Below are positions 46,156-58,525 of a DNA stretch of 64,000 bases, piece after piece; positions within the stretch are counted from its first letter, which is position 1; each line of letters starts with the position of its first letter. The notes under the pieces are model-generated. The model did no database searches, was not told where the DNA came from, and saw only the letters and a list, made by a program, of their open reading frames with translations. Made by a program: the position numbers and the translations under genes. The stretch comes from Bathynomus jamesi (Eukaryota; Arthropoda; Malacostraca; Isopoda; Cirolanidae). The stretch spans positions 90,001 to 154,000 of the forward strand of contig JAJOZX010009446.1 of assembly GCA_023014485.1 (NCBI GenBank), read 5' to 3'.

Positions 46156-47177
46156 TTATATAATTTTTTAAGATTTTGTATAAATAATGAGTTGAAACAA
46201 AACTATCAGGCAATAATTTGGCTTCCCCCTAATAAAACAATCCAGTATTGCCGATAACTCGCTCATTTTACATTTTTCGCTTAAAGTTTATTCCTTTTTT
46301 TTAAACACTTCTAAATTTAGAGCAAAGAAATTGGACTATTTAGTGTTATGCAAGGTTATACATGCAAACGTTATTTGTTTGGAATTTGCATTTTACAACA
46401 ATATAGTAACTTAGTTATATGTCATCTTATAAAAAATTATAAAAACTACTCAAAATTTCATATTTTTTTATGAAATGGTACCAGCAAACAGCAGATTGTT
46501 TTCCTAACCTACTGAGCAACTAAATAACTACCTTGCTCAGAACTCTATTTAGTTAGTAAGCTACTATATTTAGTAGGAGTCTATTTAGAGACATTGAGTA
46601 TTATTCTGTCATAAACTTTACATCATTTATTACTTTCCCATTCCAATGGGCGCTCTTCAGTAATCGTCCAGAGAAATATTCCAGTTATATTAGTCCTTAT
46701 CTATTTGTTCCATGCATAAGATAGTTATGAAAAGTTTATCGTTTGTTTAGAAAAATTCAACAATTAAAAAAATTAGTTCAATGCCAACATAGTATAATCT
46801 AAAACATCAAAGAATTTGAGGAAAATAAAAAAGTTAAAATGCAAAAGCTTTCTTTCATTTACTGACAAAAGGTTGAGTACTCGCGATGAAAAAAATAATT
46901 GGATTTAGGAACAGAGAAAAATATGCTGCACTGTTATGATCAAAGAATGAGTAGTGTTAGAATAGGGGAAAGAATAGGAGAATAGTTGCATTGGTATGAA
47001 AAATAGAACCCGTAAAAAATGAAAACTTGTTTAGTGACTGCGTAAGTAAGCATGAAATTTATATAAGTTTGGTGACTGATTAACTGTTTACCTGCTGCTT
47101 CAACGTGTAATGTCATATCGTAAACATATCCGCGAGTGGTTCTGAAATTACTTAAATCAGGAAGAGAACTTACATTT
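46156..47177. other. Intron sequence of the ODC homologue, nothing recognised
   Basis: AT-rich, no ORF or repeat structure seen. Confidence 0.4.
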
Positions 47178-47660
47178 CAATATTAGGTAAATATTTGTTT
47201 TAGTACATGACCTGGACTTTGGCATGAAAATTGTTTTTTTTGGTGTATTTCACTGTGTTTTGTGCGAATCTGACCTTCATTTCTTGTACAAATGAACGGT
47301 TGTGGAGATATGATCCCCTCTCCCCCAATCCTACGATTTTGAAGTCACTGGAAGTGGGCAGGGCTTTGAAGTAGAGGGAAATTGTGGGGTAAAAGAGGGC
47401 GTGCTCGTAGCCGTAGTGGCACTACCAAACCTAAAACACCCAACCTAACGTAACCTAACGTAATCATCTAACCGAACCTAACCTAGGCCTAACGCCGTGC
47501 TTCTAGCCGTGGGCTTGGACCCCTGGATCTTCATGTGGGGATATTTAAAGGTCAGAAATGCACAAATAACAGTGAAATACACCAGAAAAACAAATTTTCA
47601 TGCCAAAAAACATGTTATCCAGACCTAATTAATAAAATAACCGATATACACAACGGGGTG

Positions 47661-47810
47661 CTACTGTAGTATGCGGTCTACCGTTAAGTTTCTACTGTAG
47701 TGTGCGGTCTACCGTTAAGTTTCTACTGTAGTATGCAGTCTACCGTTAAGTTTCTACTGTAGTATGCAGTCTACCGTTAAGTTTCTACTGTAGTATGCGG
47801 TCTACCGTTC
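47661..47810. repeat. 31-bp minisatellite, ~5 units
   Basis: Unit CTACTGTAGTATGCGGTCTA followed by CCGTTAAGTTT. Single inverse units occur at 47909-47938 and near 48080-48122. Confidence 0.9.
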
Positions 47811-47934
47811 AAAATATTTAAAAGGAATTGAAAATGAATTGAAAGGAATTATAATTTAATTTACACAATTAAGGAATTATTAAAGAAGTTAAACATACTA
47901 CTACCACATACTTAACGGTAGACCGCATACTACA

Positions 47935-48030
47935 GTACGCCCTTGATGATTGGTTAGGTTAAGTCGTGATATTTTCGTTAGTTTTAACGAAAATATCACG
48001 ACTTAACCTAACCAATCGTCAAGGGCGTAC
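47935..48030. repeat. 46-bp arm palindrome with 4-bp loop
   Basis: Arms 47935-47980 and 47985-48030 differ at one position. The core is GGTTAGGTTAAGTCGTGATA. Confidence 0.95.
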
Positions 48031-48915
48031 AATTAACCTAATAATAAAATAATAAGAAGATAAGAAGCTATAATTAAAAGGTAGACCGCCGAATCGTAGG
48101 TAGACGGCATACTACAGTAGCACCCACAACGGCCGTGATGAATTTGAATTTGGAGCTCAACTTCGTTTTCTACCCGGAAAATGCACCTACGCATGGGCAA
48201 AGAAACTCTCACAATCACGTCACGGCTGACAAACCATACGATTTCAATCGATTTTAATCTATCCAAAAATTGCTTATATCTCCGTTAATATCAATTTGCA
48301 AAAGAAATACCATAGAAGAAAATATATTCAGATTTAAATTCTATATAAGAAAAACCTATCGTCATCCCAAAGTCCAGGTCATGTGCTAAAACGAATATTA
48401 ACCCAATATTATTATTTAGCTTTTTGAGTGAGAATTTCTTAATTTGTAAGTAGGCACTGTTCAAAAGTAAACTTTGTAATATTGGCTTTGAGACTCTTGA
48501 GTATTTAAAACATTCATTTAAAATATGAAACGCTGTTAAAGGCATAAATCATGAAAGAGCAAGGATAACACTTTTTGAGTGAGAGAACATAAAAAATGTC
48601 GGTGAGAGCTTACGGAAGCCTTTTAAAAAGTTGTCAAAATTGCAGGCAACTCAGCAATGTAAATTGAAGGCACAGAGGGAGGGAGAATTGTCACTAAAAT
48701 AATTTCCCAATTGGCCATGACAGCCAAACTAGCCGCCACCAGAAGATTTGGATCTGTCGGTAAATAGTGGCAATTCACCCAAGTAGAAGTAGAGCTAATG
48801 TTCTAAGGAGCTCAGAAGATATGTGGGAATAGTAGATACTAAAGAACACAAGCGTCAACACACACTTTCAACGGAGAGGTATGTAAACCCCCCGATACAG
48901 AGTCTGAGGGAACTT

Positions 48916-49764
48916 AGTGTTGCCAAATGAAAATGCTTGTTTAATGCTAGATTTTGAGGGAAAAAATGCTAAAAAAGTGCTAAAAAATGCTAAATGCAAA
49001 ATAGTAAAGCTAAATACTTACTTTAATTAATCAGGGCTAAAATTTCTGTATCCAAAGCATCTTCTCTACTAGTTTCATCACAGCCATCCCCTTTTTGGTC
49101 ATATACTTTCATAGTTCCAATTAAATTAAGGGCATCTGAGGGCAATTTATAGTCTTTGCAGCATTTACCATGTCGTTTAAGACCATATTTCACAGAAAGA
49201 ATTGCTTTAAGCATTGGAAGCTGCCATTCTTTTCTAAATTTTTGAGTGTATGTCTTACTACTACTAGCCTCTTTGCTCATTGTGAAATGGGTAAAAAAAT
49301 AAAATTTTAATTGCACATTTAAGTTTGAATTCACAATTCACGATTGAGAAATAATTCTGATGCACGCTACTACGAAACTAGGCCAGGACTGAGGACTACG
49401 TCGCTACCAGGGTGACGGCCCGACGGGCTCAATTTCAAAAACGTTTTCAATCGTTTGAGAACGTGCGGCAACGTAATTTACGTGCATAGTGTAGATAAAA
49501 TATAGTCGTCTAAATGGGTTGTTTTTCGACTGCGCGGATACTTTATATATTATTTATATATTATTTATGTGTTATTTTATATTTCCTTACTCCCTAATAT
49601 GGTTACATGGTATACTTAATTGAAGTACAAAAAAATGCAAAACAATGCCAAATAATTTTTTAAAAATGCTGTTTTTCCTGCTAGATGCTAGATTTAAAAT
49701 TTTGCTCCTACATCTGTCAAAAAAATGCTGAATCTAGCATTAAAAATGCTAAATTGGCAACACT
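48916..49764 (-). mobile_element. 849-bp hAT deletion derivative
   Basis: Ends AGTGTTGCCAAATG and the inverse ATTGGCAACACT, with many ATGCTA/TAGCAT words. The internal ORF (49334-49023) starts, from a Met inside it, MSKEASSSKTYTQKFRKEW, like the start of hAT/BED transposases. It then continues SVKYGLKRHGKCCKDYKLPS, similar to the C-terminal end of such proteins, so the middle is deleted. Confidence 0.65.
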
Positions 49765-49850
49765 GATTATTCCTGAGGGAGGTCAGAGAGGCAGCTGGGA
49801 AACCTCACTACTATTCGTTAGCAGTAGCAAGATATCGGTATTGTTGGAAT

Positions 49851-50680
49851 CAGGGATGGGGTAATTGTAATTTATAATTTTTCATGTAATTGGTAATTGT
49901 AATTGACTACCAAAAATTTAATAGTAATTGTAATTAATTACATTGGGAAACCGAGGTAACTGATACAATTACATTCAATTACTTTCAATCACAATGTTTG
50001 TCGGTCTCTCAAGCAGAGTGAGTCATACTTATAGTTTAAACTACTTGCAAATCATATCTCAGGGAGCTTTCTTTTGAAATAAAATCTTATTCTTTTTTTT
50101 TCAAATAAAATGTTCCATTTATCATAATTAAAATATTCCTAACAAAAGTGTGAAGTTTTTACCCTTATTACTTTGATAAAATAAGTGCCAGTTCTTTTGA
50201 TTTATATTAGTATTTTTTAAGCGCCTTATCTTTGGTTTCATTAGACCATATCACATACATATGTCCAATGTCCAATTGTCCATAGCAAGAACTACTTGAT
50301 AAATCATATAGTGTGTATTTATGAAAAAAGTGCAATTCTTTGTAAATTGTAATTAATTACTTGGATCACCTGAACATCAGGGCCCCCAGCCTTCTTTAGT
50401 TAGCCTTATAAGGCTAACTAACGAAAATATCACGACCTAACCTAACCAATCGTCAAGGGCGTAAAGTTGACCTAACGATTGGTTAGGTTAGGTTGTGGTA
50501 TTTTCGTTAGTTAGCCTTATAAGGCTAACTAAAGAAGGCTGGGGGCCCTGATCTTCAGATGATCCAATTACTTTACTAAGTAATTATAATTAAGTAGTTC
50601 ACCATCTACAATAAGTGTAATTGAGAATATTTCAAGTAATTGAAATTATCATACATTGACCAAGTAATTGCCTCCATGCA
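49851..50680. mobile_element. hAT-like MITE rich in GTAATTGTAATT
   Basis: Left end CAGGGATGGGGTAATTGTAATT and a right end of similar inverse form (GGCAATTACTTGG), both followed by AATTACNNRTAATT words. Contains a foldback insert at 50378-50550. Confidence 0.55.
50378..50550. mobile_element. Foldback element, 76-bp arms
   Basis: Arms 50378-50453 and 50475-50550 start CAGGGCCCCCAGCCTTCTTT and are nearly exact inverses (two mismatches seen). The 21-bp centre is unpaired. The inner part of the arm shares the TAACCTAACCAATCGTCAAG core with the palindrome at 47935. A lone end of the family is at 51109-51138. Confidence 0.85.
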
Positions 50681-51138
50681 TGCTTGGAATTGTAAAGTAG
50701 TGTTTTATTAATGAATATTAAATAACAGAATTCATAATGTATAAATGTAAAATAAGTTAGGTTTAATAGATGAATTATAAAGTTTGGAAATAGGCTTGAG
50801 ATGAATTTGGACAAACGTACATGACTTTTTGCACGAAGCCAGTACAACAGGTTTTGTTGTGTTCATACTTGTAATTGCGGATAGCCAATCAGGCACAGGT
50901 TTGGCCGTCACGTGATACCCACGTATCATTAAAAGCAAATTAATTTTCAGATAATACTAGGTCTATATAATTAAGTAATTTAATATCGTAAATTAGGTCA
51001 ATAAAGTTAGTTAAATAATATAAAATAATTAGGAAATTATAAAAACTAATGAAATAATTTATTACTTAATGTTTCTGAAGTCTTAGTTGCATTAATAAAT
51101 AAATGCCTAACTAAAGAAGGCTGGGGTCCCTATTCTTC

Positions 51139-53788
51139 AACAGCTCCGAAAATTGAATTAACTTACCACTAGAGCCAACAAAATAGAACCTTCTATTTAT
51201 GTCACGCGCGAAGCTGCATCGTTTCTTGAAGGCCTACTCGATTTTCGGTCGAGGCATAACTTTGTCCATTGAATTATATAACGTAAGTGTAAAGTTAATT
51301 TAATTTGTGAACATAAGATTAAAAGTATAAAGATTTTGGTGTTTCAGAAAATAATTTATATTAATGGTCTAAAGTTAAATTCTGAAGTGATTATAACGAT
51401 AAACAATATTAGTTTACTAGTTGTGATGTAGTGGAAAAATAAAATTAATCCGAACAAAACTATCAATGCTTAAGTTACCAAATTTAGTGTTATGTATGTG
51501 CATTTAGTGTCATTAGTTAAATAACCCACGAACGGGTCAATGAAGAGTTACGGTAACACCCGGGAAACTCCGAACCCTACAGCATTGTGTAATCAGATAA
51601 GAGTTCATCTGCTAGCACATTGAAAGAAGTGTAAGAAGATACAGAAACGGTAAAACTACCGCGGAAATTTTATGTGGAAGTCTTTCTAGTGGGAGAACAG
51701 CGACAAATGTCAAAAATGACATCCAAGTATCAGTTCTTTGGAAAAATGCAGCCGTGCTCATCGAAATTACAAAGTTGGAAATAGATACACCCCTCTCAAT
51801 GTATCGAATTTTATGGCTGCCTTATCAGGGATGAATCTAACTCGATGCCATTGACCCACTAATCTACAAATGACAGAAAGTTATATCAGAGTAGTTCATA
51901 GAGATGCATAGTGAATAACAAAGTCACCATCATATAAAGAAGAATGCATAGTCTTCAGGGAACAGCTTGGAAACGAGTTAATTTTAAGTAAGTAAAATAC
52001 AAATCAAAACAATGACCTTGTGAAACACTTCGTGCTGAGGTCTCAAAAAAGACGAATCTGGAAATTATGATCAACATGGAAGTACTGGAGAAAGCGACAG
52101 AAACGGCTACGTAGTCCAGCTCAAAGAAAAGAATTGTATCTAACTGATGCATTTGTAAGGAGGTTTCCCTGATAGCAGTTTCTAGCTTCATTAACTTGTC
52201 ACTACTATTTCGACATCTTCGAAAACCAGGCTGAGCAGGGTGGAAATAAACGATTTCTCAAAAAAACTGTCTTCTTTGCGTGCACTTTCCCGTCCATAAA
52301 TATATATATATATATATATACATCACATGTATAAGAAAAGGGACGGCAGGGTAGGAACAAAAAAAGCTTTAATTGTCTTCGGGAACGTTAGGATTTTCCC
52401 AGAATTTAGAGAAGATACCTACGTAAGCTCAGTATAAGAATGTGATTGTAAAGGTACATTGAAAAAACTATATAGGGCTATGGGTTGATTGCCTGATACC
52501 CTCATCCGTCGGAAATTTCCAGTGGAGAGTTAACGACAAAAGCCCTATGTTTTTTCGTAAGAGAGTTATGTATGTGTAGGTCTTCAAAGGACCTCTTTAT
52601 ATTTAATTGTTTTCGATAATTCTAGCCTCAGGATTTTAGATGCCTATATGTGAACGAAAGAAATTTTTCCCACCTTATTTTCGCTGGGCCTTAGTTTGCT
52701 TCAATGTAGGGCGTGACGATCTTCTTCGATGTAGGCCCGTTACGATGGAGCCTACAGTGCGAGGTGACTGTTACTTATATAGGCAGTCACGAATTAAACC
52801 TGAAGGTATAGGCCTATCCTTTTTATAGTTATTAAGTTTTATATTATAAGGAATTCACTCAGAACTTTAAAGAAGACTTAGTACATCTTCCTTTGTTTAA
52901 AGCGTTGCTCTTACTAAGCAGCTCTCAGTGCGCCACTCCTCAAATATATTCTTCGTATTTTTATTATAAATTGCTGATTTGGCAAAGGTCGTTGACTCCT
53001 TCTCTCTTGTAATTTACATGAGTTAGCGAATGGAAAATTTTGATCACGCGAAATAATAAATGTTTCTCGTGGTTATGTAGCCCCGACGCCTACATACGGG
53101 TTCTTGGTATGTATGGCAATCATTTCATTCCCATTAGGCTATATCACCAATCCCGAGATAATTTTGTATAGATATTTAATTCAATTAATTAATAATTTAT
53201 ATTTAATTAAGAAATAAAGGTACCACATACGTTACCATGTGAGCATGTACAGTTTTTCCATAGGTACTGTTCAGCTGAAAAAGGAAGATGCCTCAACATT
53301 GGTAAAGAATACCACTGGCTGAAGGGGTTGGGTCACCTAGACGACAAAGGGACATTTTCAAATCCTTATAAACAGACTTATTATCGCAGTGAATTTCCAG
53401 AGGACGGCAAAAAATTATGGTGGCAAGTGTTTCCTTGAAATTGTGTCTCAGTACTCCTCCTATCGTATTCTATTTTTAGGAAACTAGGTAGATGTTTGGG
53501 GATCAACCGCATTGCAGCAAAGGAGACATATTCATTAAAATACAGAAGAGGAGCATTAACTGAAGATGAAAACGAAAGGGGAAGTCAGCAGGACAGTAAA
53601 TATTGCTTGTTTTGCTCAGTTCAGATCCCATCTGGGTAGACTATCGAAAAATTACTACAGTTATGTAAATTCTGGTTTGACAGACCAAATGAAGTCCAGA
53701 ACTGCATTCAGTATACAATCCATTAGAGGATTTTTTTGAGAAACCGTTTACAGTGTCCTGCAAGGGTCCAGAGCCTTTCCTCTTTGAC
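51139..53788. other. Intron sequence of the ODC homologue, nothing recognised
   Basis: No supported gene. Short frames at 51955 and 52640 lack recognisable features. A (TA)n tract lies near 52300. Confidence 0.4.
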
Positions 53789-53793
53789 GGTTG

Positions 53794-54590
53794 CAAGGGC
53801 GGATCTAGGCATTTCAGTAAGGCGGGTACAAATAAAAAGGGCACAGTACTAAAAATTTTTCCTTGAAACAGACCAACAATGAGCGAGTGTAAACCAATTG
53901 TATTGTTTTATTAGTTCAGTCTCATTCAAATATGATACAAAATAAAAAAACTAATTTGGGTGCAACAGTTATCACAGAAATTCTTTCAAATAATTACAAA
54001 TGTCTTACCAATTAAAAGAACTATTGAGTCCCGTAGCCAGGAATTCCCAAGGGGAGTGGGGGTCGAAATTGTAGAAAGGCGGACCTTTTGGTGCAACAAC
54101 TTAGTCACTGCCGAGGGAGTGTAGAGTAGTTTGTGAAGTTTAAAAGAAATGCACAAACAATGCAAGTGTTTATTTACTAAATGATATTATATATATTAAT
54201 ATCACATCATAAGTTATAACTATGGTTACAAAAGTGGAATTTCCTGTCAAAAGGGGTGTCGTTCGACCACACCCCCGACTCCCCATAGCTACGGGCCTGC
54301 TATCAGAATAAGATGAAGATAAGAACAGTGATATGGCTGCACCAGTAGTAAGGGCACTTATGAAAACCATTGCAACTGCAAATTTCGAAGTACATTGTAT
54401 ACGGATAAAGACTCATGACAGAATTTGAATAAAATAAAATAACCATGATCTATTTACAAAAACAAAAATTGTTTTCAGAGGCATACACATCATTCAAATA
54501 GGGCACATGCACTTGAAAAAAGGGCAATTGCAAGAAATTGAGGGGGGGTTCGGACGTCGCCGACATTCCCTCCCTCTAAATCCGCCCTCG
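53794..54590 (+). mobile_element. 797-bp non-autonomous element with GGTTG duplication
   Basis: Ends CAAGGGCGGATCTAG and the inverse CTAAATCCGCCCTCG, flanked by GGTTG (53789-53793 and 54591-54595). An inner inverted pair CCCGTAGCCAGG / TAGCTACGGG (54032-54294) suggests a second, nested MITE. The outer and part of the inner sequence recur inversely at 11370-11738. Confidence 0.7.
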
Positions 54591-55415
54591 GGTTGTGACT
54601 AGAAGGATCTGCCCTCTCAAATCAGGTGAGCATATTCTTTAAGTAACCATGAAGGTTCCTCACTGGAGGAGCAACATGATTTCGACTTACTTTACTCCAA
54701 TGAAACCACTGTTGCATAGGTATAACACGAGCTCTGCATTGAGCTTCTCTAAAGCTTATTTACGGATAACACGAAATACTCAGACCTCGTGCATACGAAA
54801 TTACGAATGTAAACTGAATATTTCCAAAAAAGAAGCTCTGTGCGAGCCCAGTAATTTCACATAATATGGGAATCTTTCACACTACATCACCTCATGTTTC
54901 CGAAACCCAGTGATTCTTTTGCGTGACATGCAATGCAAATATGTCAAACATCTTTAACATTGAAAACAACGCTTTGGAGGAAGAATATGTTGCCAGGATA
55001 ATAAGGTTAATTTCACCTTCTCTGGCAAACTCGGTCAGTTAAAAGTTAAGATAAGAAGCGGGAAGGACTAAAAATGTCCCTCTCTTCTAATCTGAACAGT
55101 AATAAACATCTATCATACCTTGTCCTGACAGTCATTCTTTAGGGGAGCTTACCGACTTCTGAGCAAAGACCATAGCATAAATTTTATACTTGGAAAAGTT
55201 CAGTGTCGAATGGAGTTTTGGAGAATTGCAATACCACCGAGAGTCTGTATTTGACCTACAGCATTTGTATGTGCAAAGATTATGCGCCTCTCTTAAGAGC
55301 TAACCATCCGATTGAGGTTTATTCATTTAAGTTCAGGATTTTGGTGTAGAAATATTAAAATGTAATGAATAGGAAATAAGGAAATATCAGACAACCTATT
55401 TCCTGCAACTTGGGG

Positions 55416-55516
55416 AGTTAAGTGATACCAGTTACAATTAATACACGAGTTAAGTGATACCAGTTTCAATTAATACACGAGTTAAGTGATACCAGTTTCA
55501 ATTAATACACGAGTTA
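55416..55516. repeat. 32-bp minisatellite, three units
   Basis: Unit AGTTAAGTGATACCAGTTTC followed by AATTAATACACG. Lies in the long ODC intron. Confidence 0.95.
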
Positions 55517-56559
55517 CCACACTAGAAAAGGATCCGGTGATCTTCAGGCAAGAGAAGGGATCACTTGATGACGATCTCCCTCCTGGGAGTGGGTACTGTC
55601 GGTTCTTGGCCTTTCGAGAACCAGAAGATTAGAAGGATAAAGATTCACCCGTACAGAAAAGCAAAAGAGCACGACTTGTTTCCCTACAATTACTGTGGCA
55701 TGGGATACTCTGGCAGGGGCCATGCTACCAACTAGGACAGCTTGGAGGTTCCTTAAAGCACAAAAGCCCTACCAACAAAGCAAGGCGATTCCCTCTGGCT
55801 GAAATTGATATATGACAAAAGTCTTGGATAGAAACAGAGTAAAGTAGTTGTAAAAGGTGAATAAACAAAAACCTTAGTATCACTTTAAGTGTCATTAGAG
55901 ATATTGTCACAATATTTTCATAAAGAGTAGCGGCAGAATTCTAAAGTTAGGGCGGTATCAACCAATTCAGTCCATTGCAGTAGATGTCTATAACTGGACT
56001 ATGGAGTAGATGTGTCTTGTACTAACCCCAAGAAGAATGGAATTTTCTCAGAGCTCAATAACTATGTTTTCAGGTTTACACATGATACTAATTAATATCC
56101 ATATATTCTAAATTCTTATAATAATTCTCATAATACATATCTCACACTTCAATATTTCTTGCTATTTTACAGTTTTCTCACTCCTCTTGGAGTTTCTTTC
56201 GTTGAAAAATACGACAATTCTAAATTGTCTTATAGTCGTGGAAAATCATGTGTTTTAGAAGCCAATTTTTGAATAGTACTATGAATCCAGTAATTAAAGG
56301 GAATAATGAATATTATCATAAACAAGCACTCCCTTAAAAATTTAATTTGTCGTTTCATCCCAATACTATGTTCATAGTATAATTTGGATTGCACTGCTTC
56401 CTATCCAGCAGTATCTGGTGACTGAGTAGACAGTGACTAGACACCCTTGCTCTGTCGAGAAAATTGTAAAAAATCTGAAAACTTAAAATTTTTACTTGAT
56501 GTAGTTAAATTCAACAATTTAACACGTTCCATGCATTAGTTTTCAGTACCATGATTTAC

Positions 56560-56709
56560 CTCAATATCCTTCTCGGGAAAATAGTCCTCTATCGCTGTGT
56601 TGATGTACTCAGTCATTTCATTGAAAGCGCTTCCTATAGTTGCGGGAAAACCTCCGCCAATATCCAACAGGTATGGCTTAAAACCTATTGCGACAGCCTT
56701 TTCAAACAC
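56560..56709 (-). CDS. ODC homologue exon e (LLDIGGGFP)
   Basis: 150 bp, phase 0 on both sides. LLDIGGGFP is the glycine loop that holds the PLP phosphate. Confidence 0.9.
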
Positions 56710-56805
56710 CTTAAAAATATTTAAAATTAGTGAGTAAAATAATCTTTAAATTAAATAATAACGTGTTAAGCAAAAATTTAAAATCTTATCCTCATGAGGT
56801 ACGGA

Positions 56806-57078
56806 TACTAGTTACAATTAATACACAAGTTATTGATACCAATTACAATTAATACACTAGTTAACTGATACCAGTTACAATTAATACACGAGTTAAGTGA
56901 TACCAGTTACAATTAATACACGAGTTAAGTGATACCAGTTTCAATTAATACACGAGTTAAGTGATACCAGTTACAAATAACACACTAGTTAATTGATACC
57001 AGTTACAATTAATACACATTTAATTGATACCAGTTACAATTAATACAGAGTTAATTGATACTAGTTACAATTAATACA
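56806..57078. repeat. 32-bp minisatellite, about nine units, same family
   Basis: Same unit as 55416-55516 with more variation. Lies in the neighbouring ODC intron (between exons d and e). Confidence 0.95.
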
Positions 57079-57464
57079 CTGCAATTTGTTCAACGTGCAT
57101 ATTTAGACTGTGGACAATGGTTTTCGTAATTATTATTTTTTATTTTATACTGTCAACCATCTGAAGTTTTGTGATACTGAGAACTAATTTACAAATTTAT
57201 TTTCAACATCGTAATGACACCAGTAACAGTTAAGATACACTTTCTATGAATTAAATCATAACCACCAATATTTTAGTGATTGTAATATTTAAGATAATTA
57301 GCATCAAAATAGAAACGAAATACCTTATTCACCGAAGAGAAAAACACTTATTTTATAACTATGACGCCCATAAAGAAAGGACAACCAGTGAATATTATAT
57401 TCAGTATTTCTATTCGCTCTTAAATGCTCAGAATGAAATAAAAGTTGGTTGCCAAACTTCTTAC

Positions 57465-57666
57465 GCGTCTGGCTGCTTTAATCGCCCCGTAAAACACCTT
57501 GGGCTCTTGGCATCCGCTGCCCACATGAAAAGAAACCCCAACAACATTCAGTCCTTAGGTTTTAGCAATAGAAAGTAAAGGTCCGACATCGTCTGAATTG
57601 ACCCCGAATTTCTCACCCAGTGGTACCAATGCCTTTTTATCATCATATTGGATTCGAATCACTAAT
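57465..57666 (-). CDS. ODC homologue exon d with in-frame TAA
   Basis: LVIRIQYDDKKALVPLGEKF, VNSDDVGPLL, then stop at 57555-57557, then GLNVVGVSFHVGSGC (active-site His region). A TTA-to-TAA change is the likely cause. Confidence 0.85.
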
Positions 57667-57869
57667 CTGAGAAAAGTTAAATACTTAGGAAATTCAGTTG
57701 ATGATATGTCAAGTACTTCATTTTTTTCTCATTGTATAGCGAACATATTACTATTCTCGGATATACTTAACAAGAGGAAAGCTACGAATAGATAATCGTT
57801 AGCAACTTGCCAAAGGTTTATGAAAGGACACAGTAACAACAACTAGGCATTTTGTACAGAAACTCTTAC

Positions 57870-58042
57870 TTGGCATTTGGTGCATGAGCTTTAATCTTGT
57901 AGATTTCCGTTTCGTTATCGAAGGTCATCAAATTGACGCCAAGGGCAGTTGCCAAACGAATGTGGGAAGGCTGTTTGCAAGGATTGGCGTAAATAATTTG
58001 GGCGGGATCGACGCCAGTTTCATTCAGTTTCGTGAGTTCACC
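57870..58042 (-). CDS. ODC homologue exon c (YANPCKQ)
   Basis: GELTKLNETGVDPAQIIYAN, then PCKQPSHIRLA and MTFDNETEIYKIK. Acceptor TTTCAG/GGTG, donor CCAA/GTAAGA. Confidence 0.9.
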
Positions 58043-58331
58043 CTGAAAAATTACTTTCACGACATTACTCTTTCATTTTTCCTTATTTTATAATTTTTTT
58101 TCACTGATCTTGAAGTAATTTAGAATAATGAATTAAAATGATAAAATGCGTCCTTTGAGTATTAAAACAGTCACAAAGGTTAGTTCCATAATGAAATCAA
58201 ACTTGTAAAACAATGCAGTCTAACGTAGAAGACATCAGTATCTATGCATGCATGTATAATAAAAGCAGTGATAATAATGAATTGCGTAATCTGTCAGAAG
58301 TTTATGAGCAAATAACCTTAAAAATAATTAC

Positions 58332-58408
58332 CCAAGAAGCGCAGTCGAATCCTGTTCCAAGAAGGGATAAAATTTTCAGCAGGCTCTTGTTTGCGTTACA
58401 TTTTACCG
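58332..58408 (-). CDS. ODC homologue exon b (AVKCN, PLP lysine)
   Basis: A 77-bp exon completing Ala, then VKCN with the Schiff-base Lys and LLGTGFDCAS. Acceptor GTTAG/CGGT, donor CTTGG/GTAATT. It gives a Trp where CASK is usual. Confidence 0.85.
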
Positions 58409-58525
58409 CTAACGAAAAACATAAAGTTAATTTAAAAAGAATGAGTTTAAGTTTTGCAAAGTTCACTTCTTTCCAAAGGTATAATTATCTTAGTGTTCTT
58501 TTTTCAGTCTTACTGAGTAGCTTAC

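Larger units (their letters stand above)
47178..48410. mobile_element. 1.2-kb inverted-repeat element
   Basis: The left end (47178-47222, CAATATTAGGTAAATATTTG...CATGACCTGGACTTTGG) pairs with 48367-48410 in inverse with four or five mismatches. A second internal inverted pair lies at 47207-47275 and 47541-47612. It contains a minisatellite and a palindrome, listed separately. No transposase. Confidence 0.7.

Noticed and set aside
52640..52828. 62-codon ORF as a host exon
   Set aside because: No splice context, no match to the ODC homologue, and composition like its intronic surroundings.
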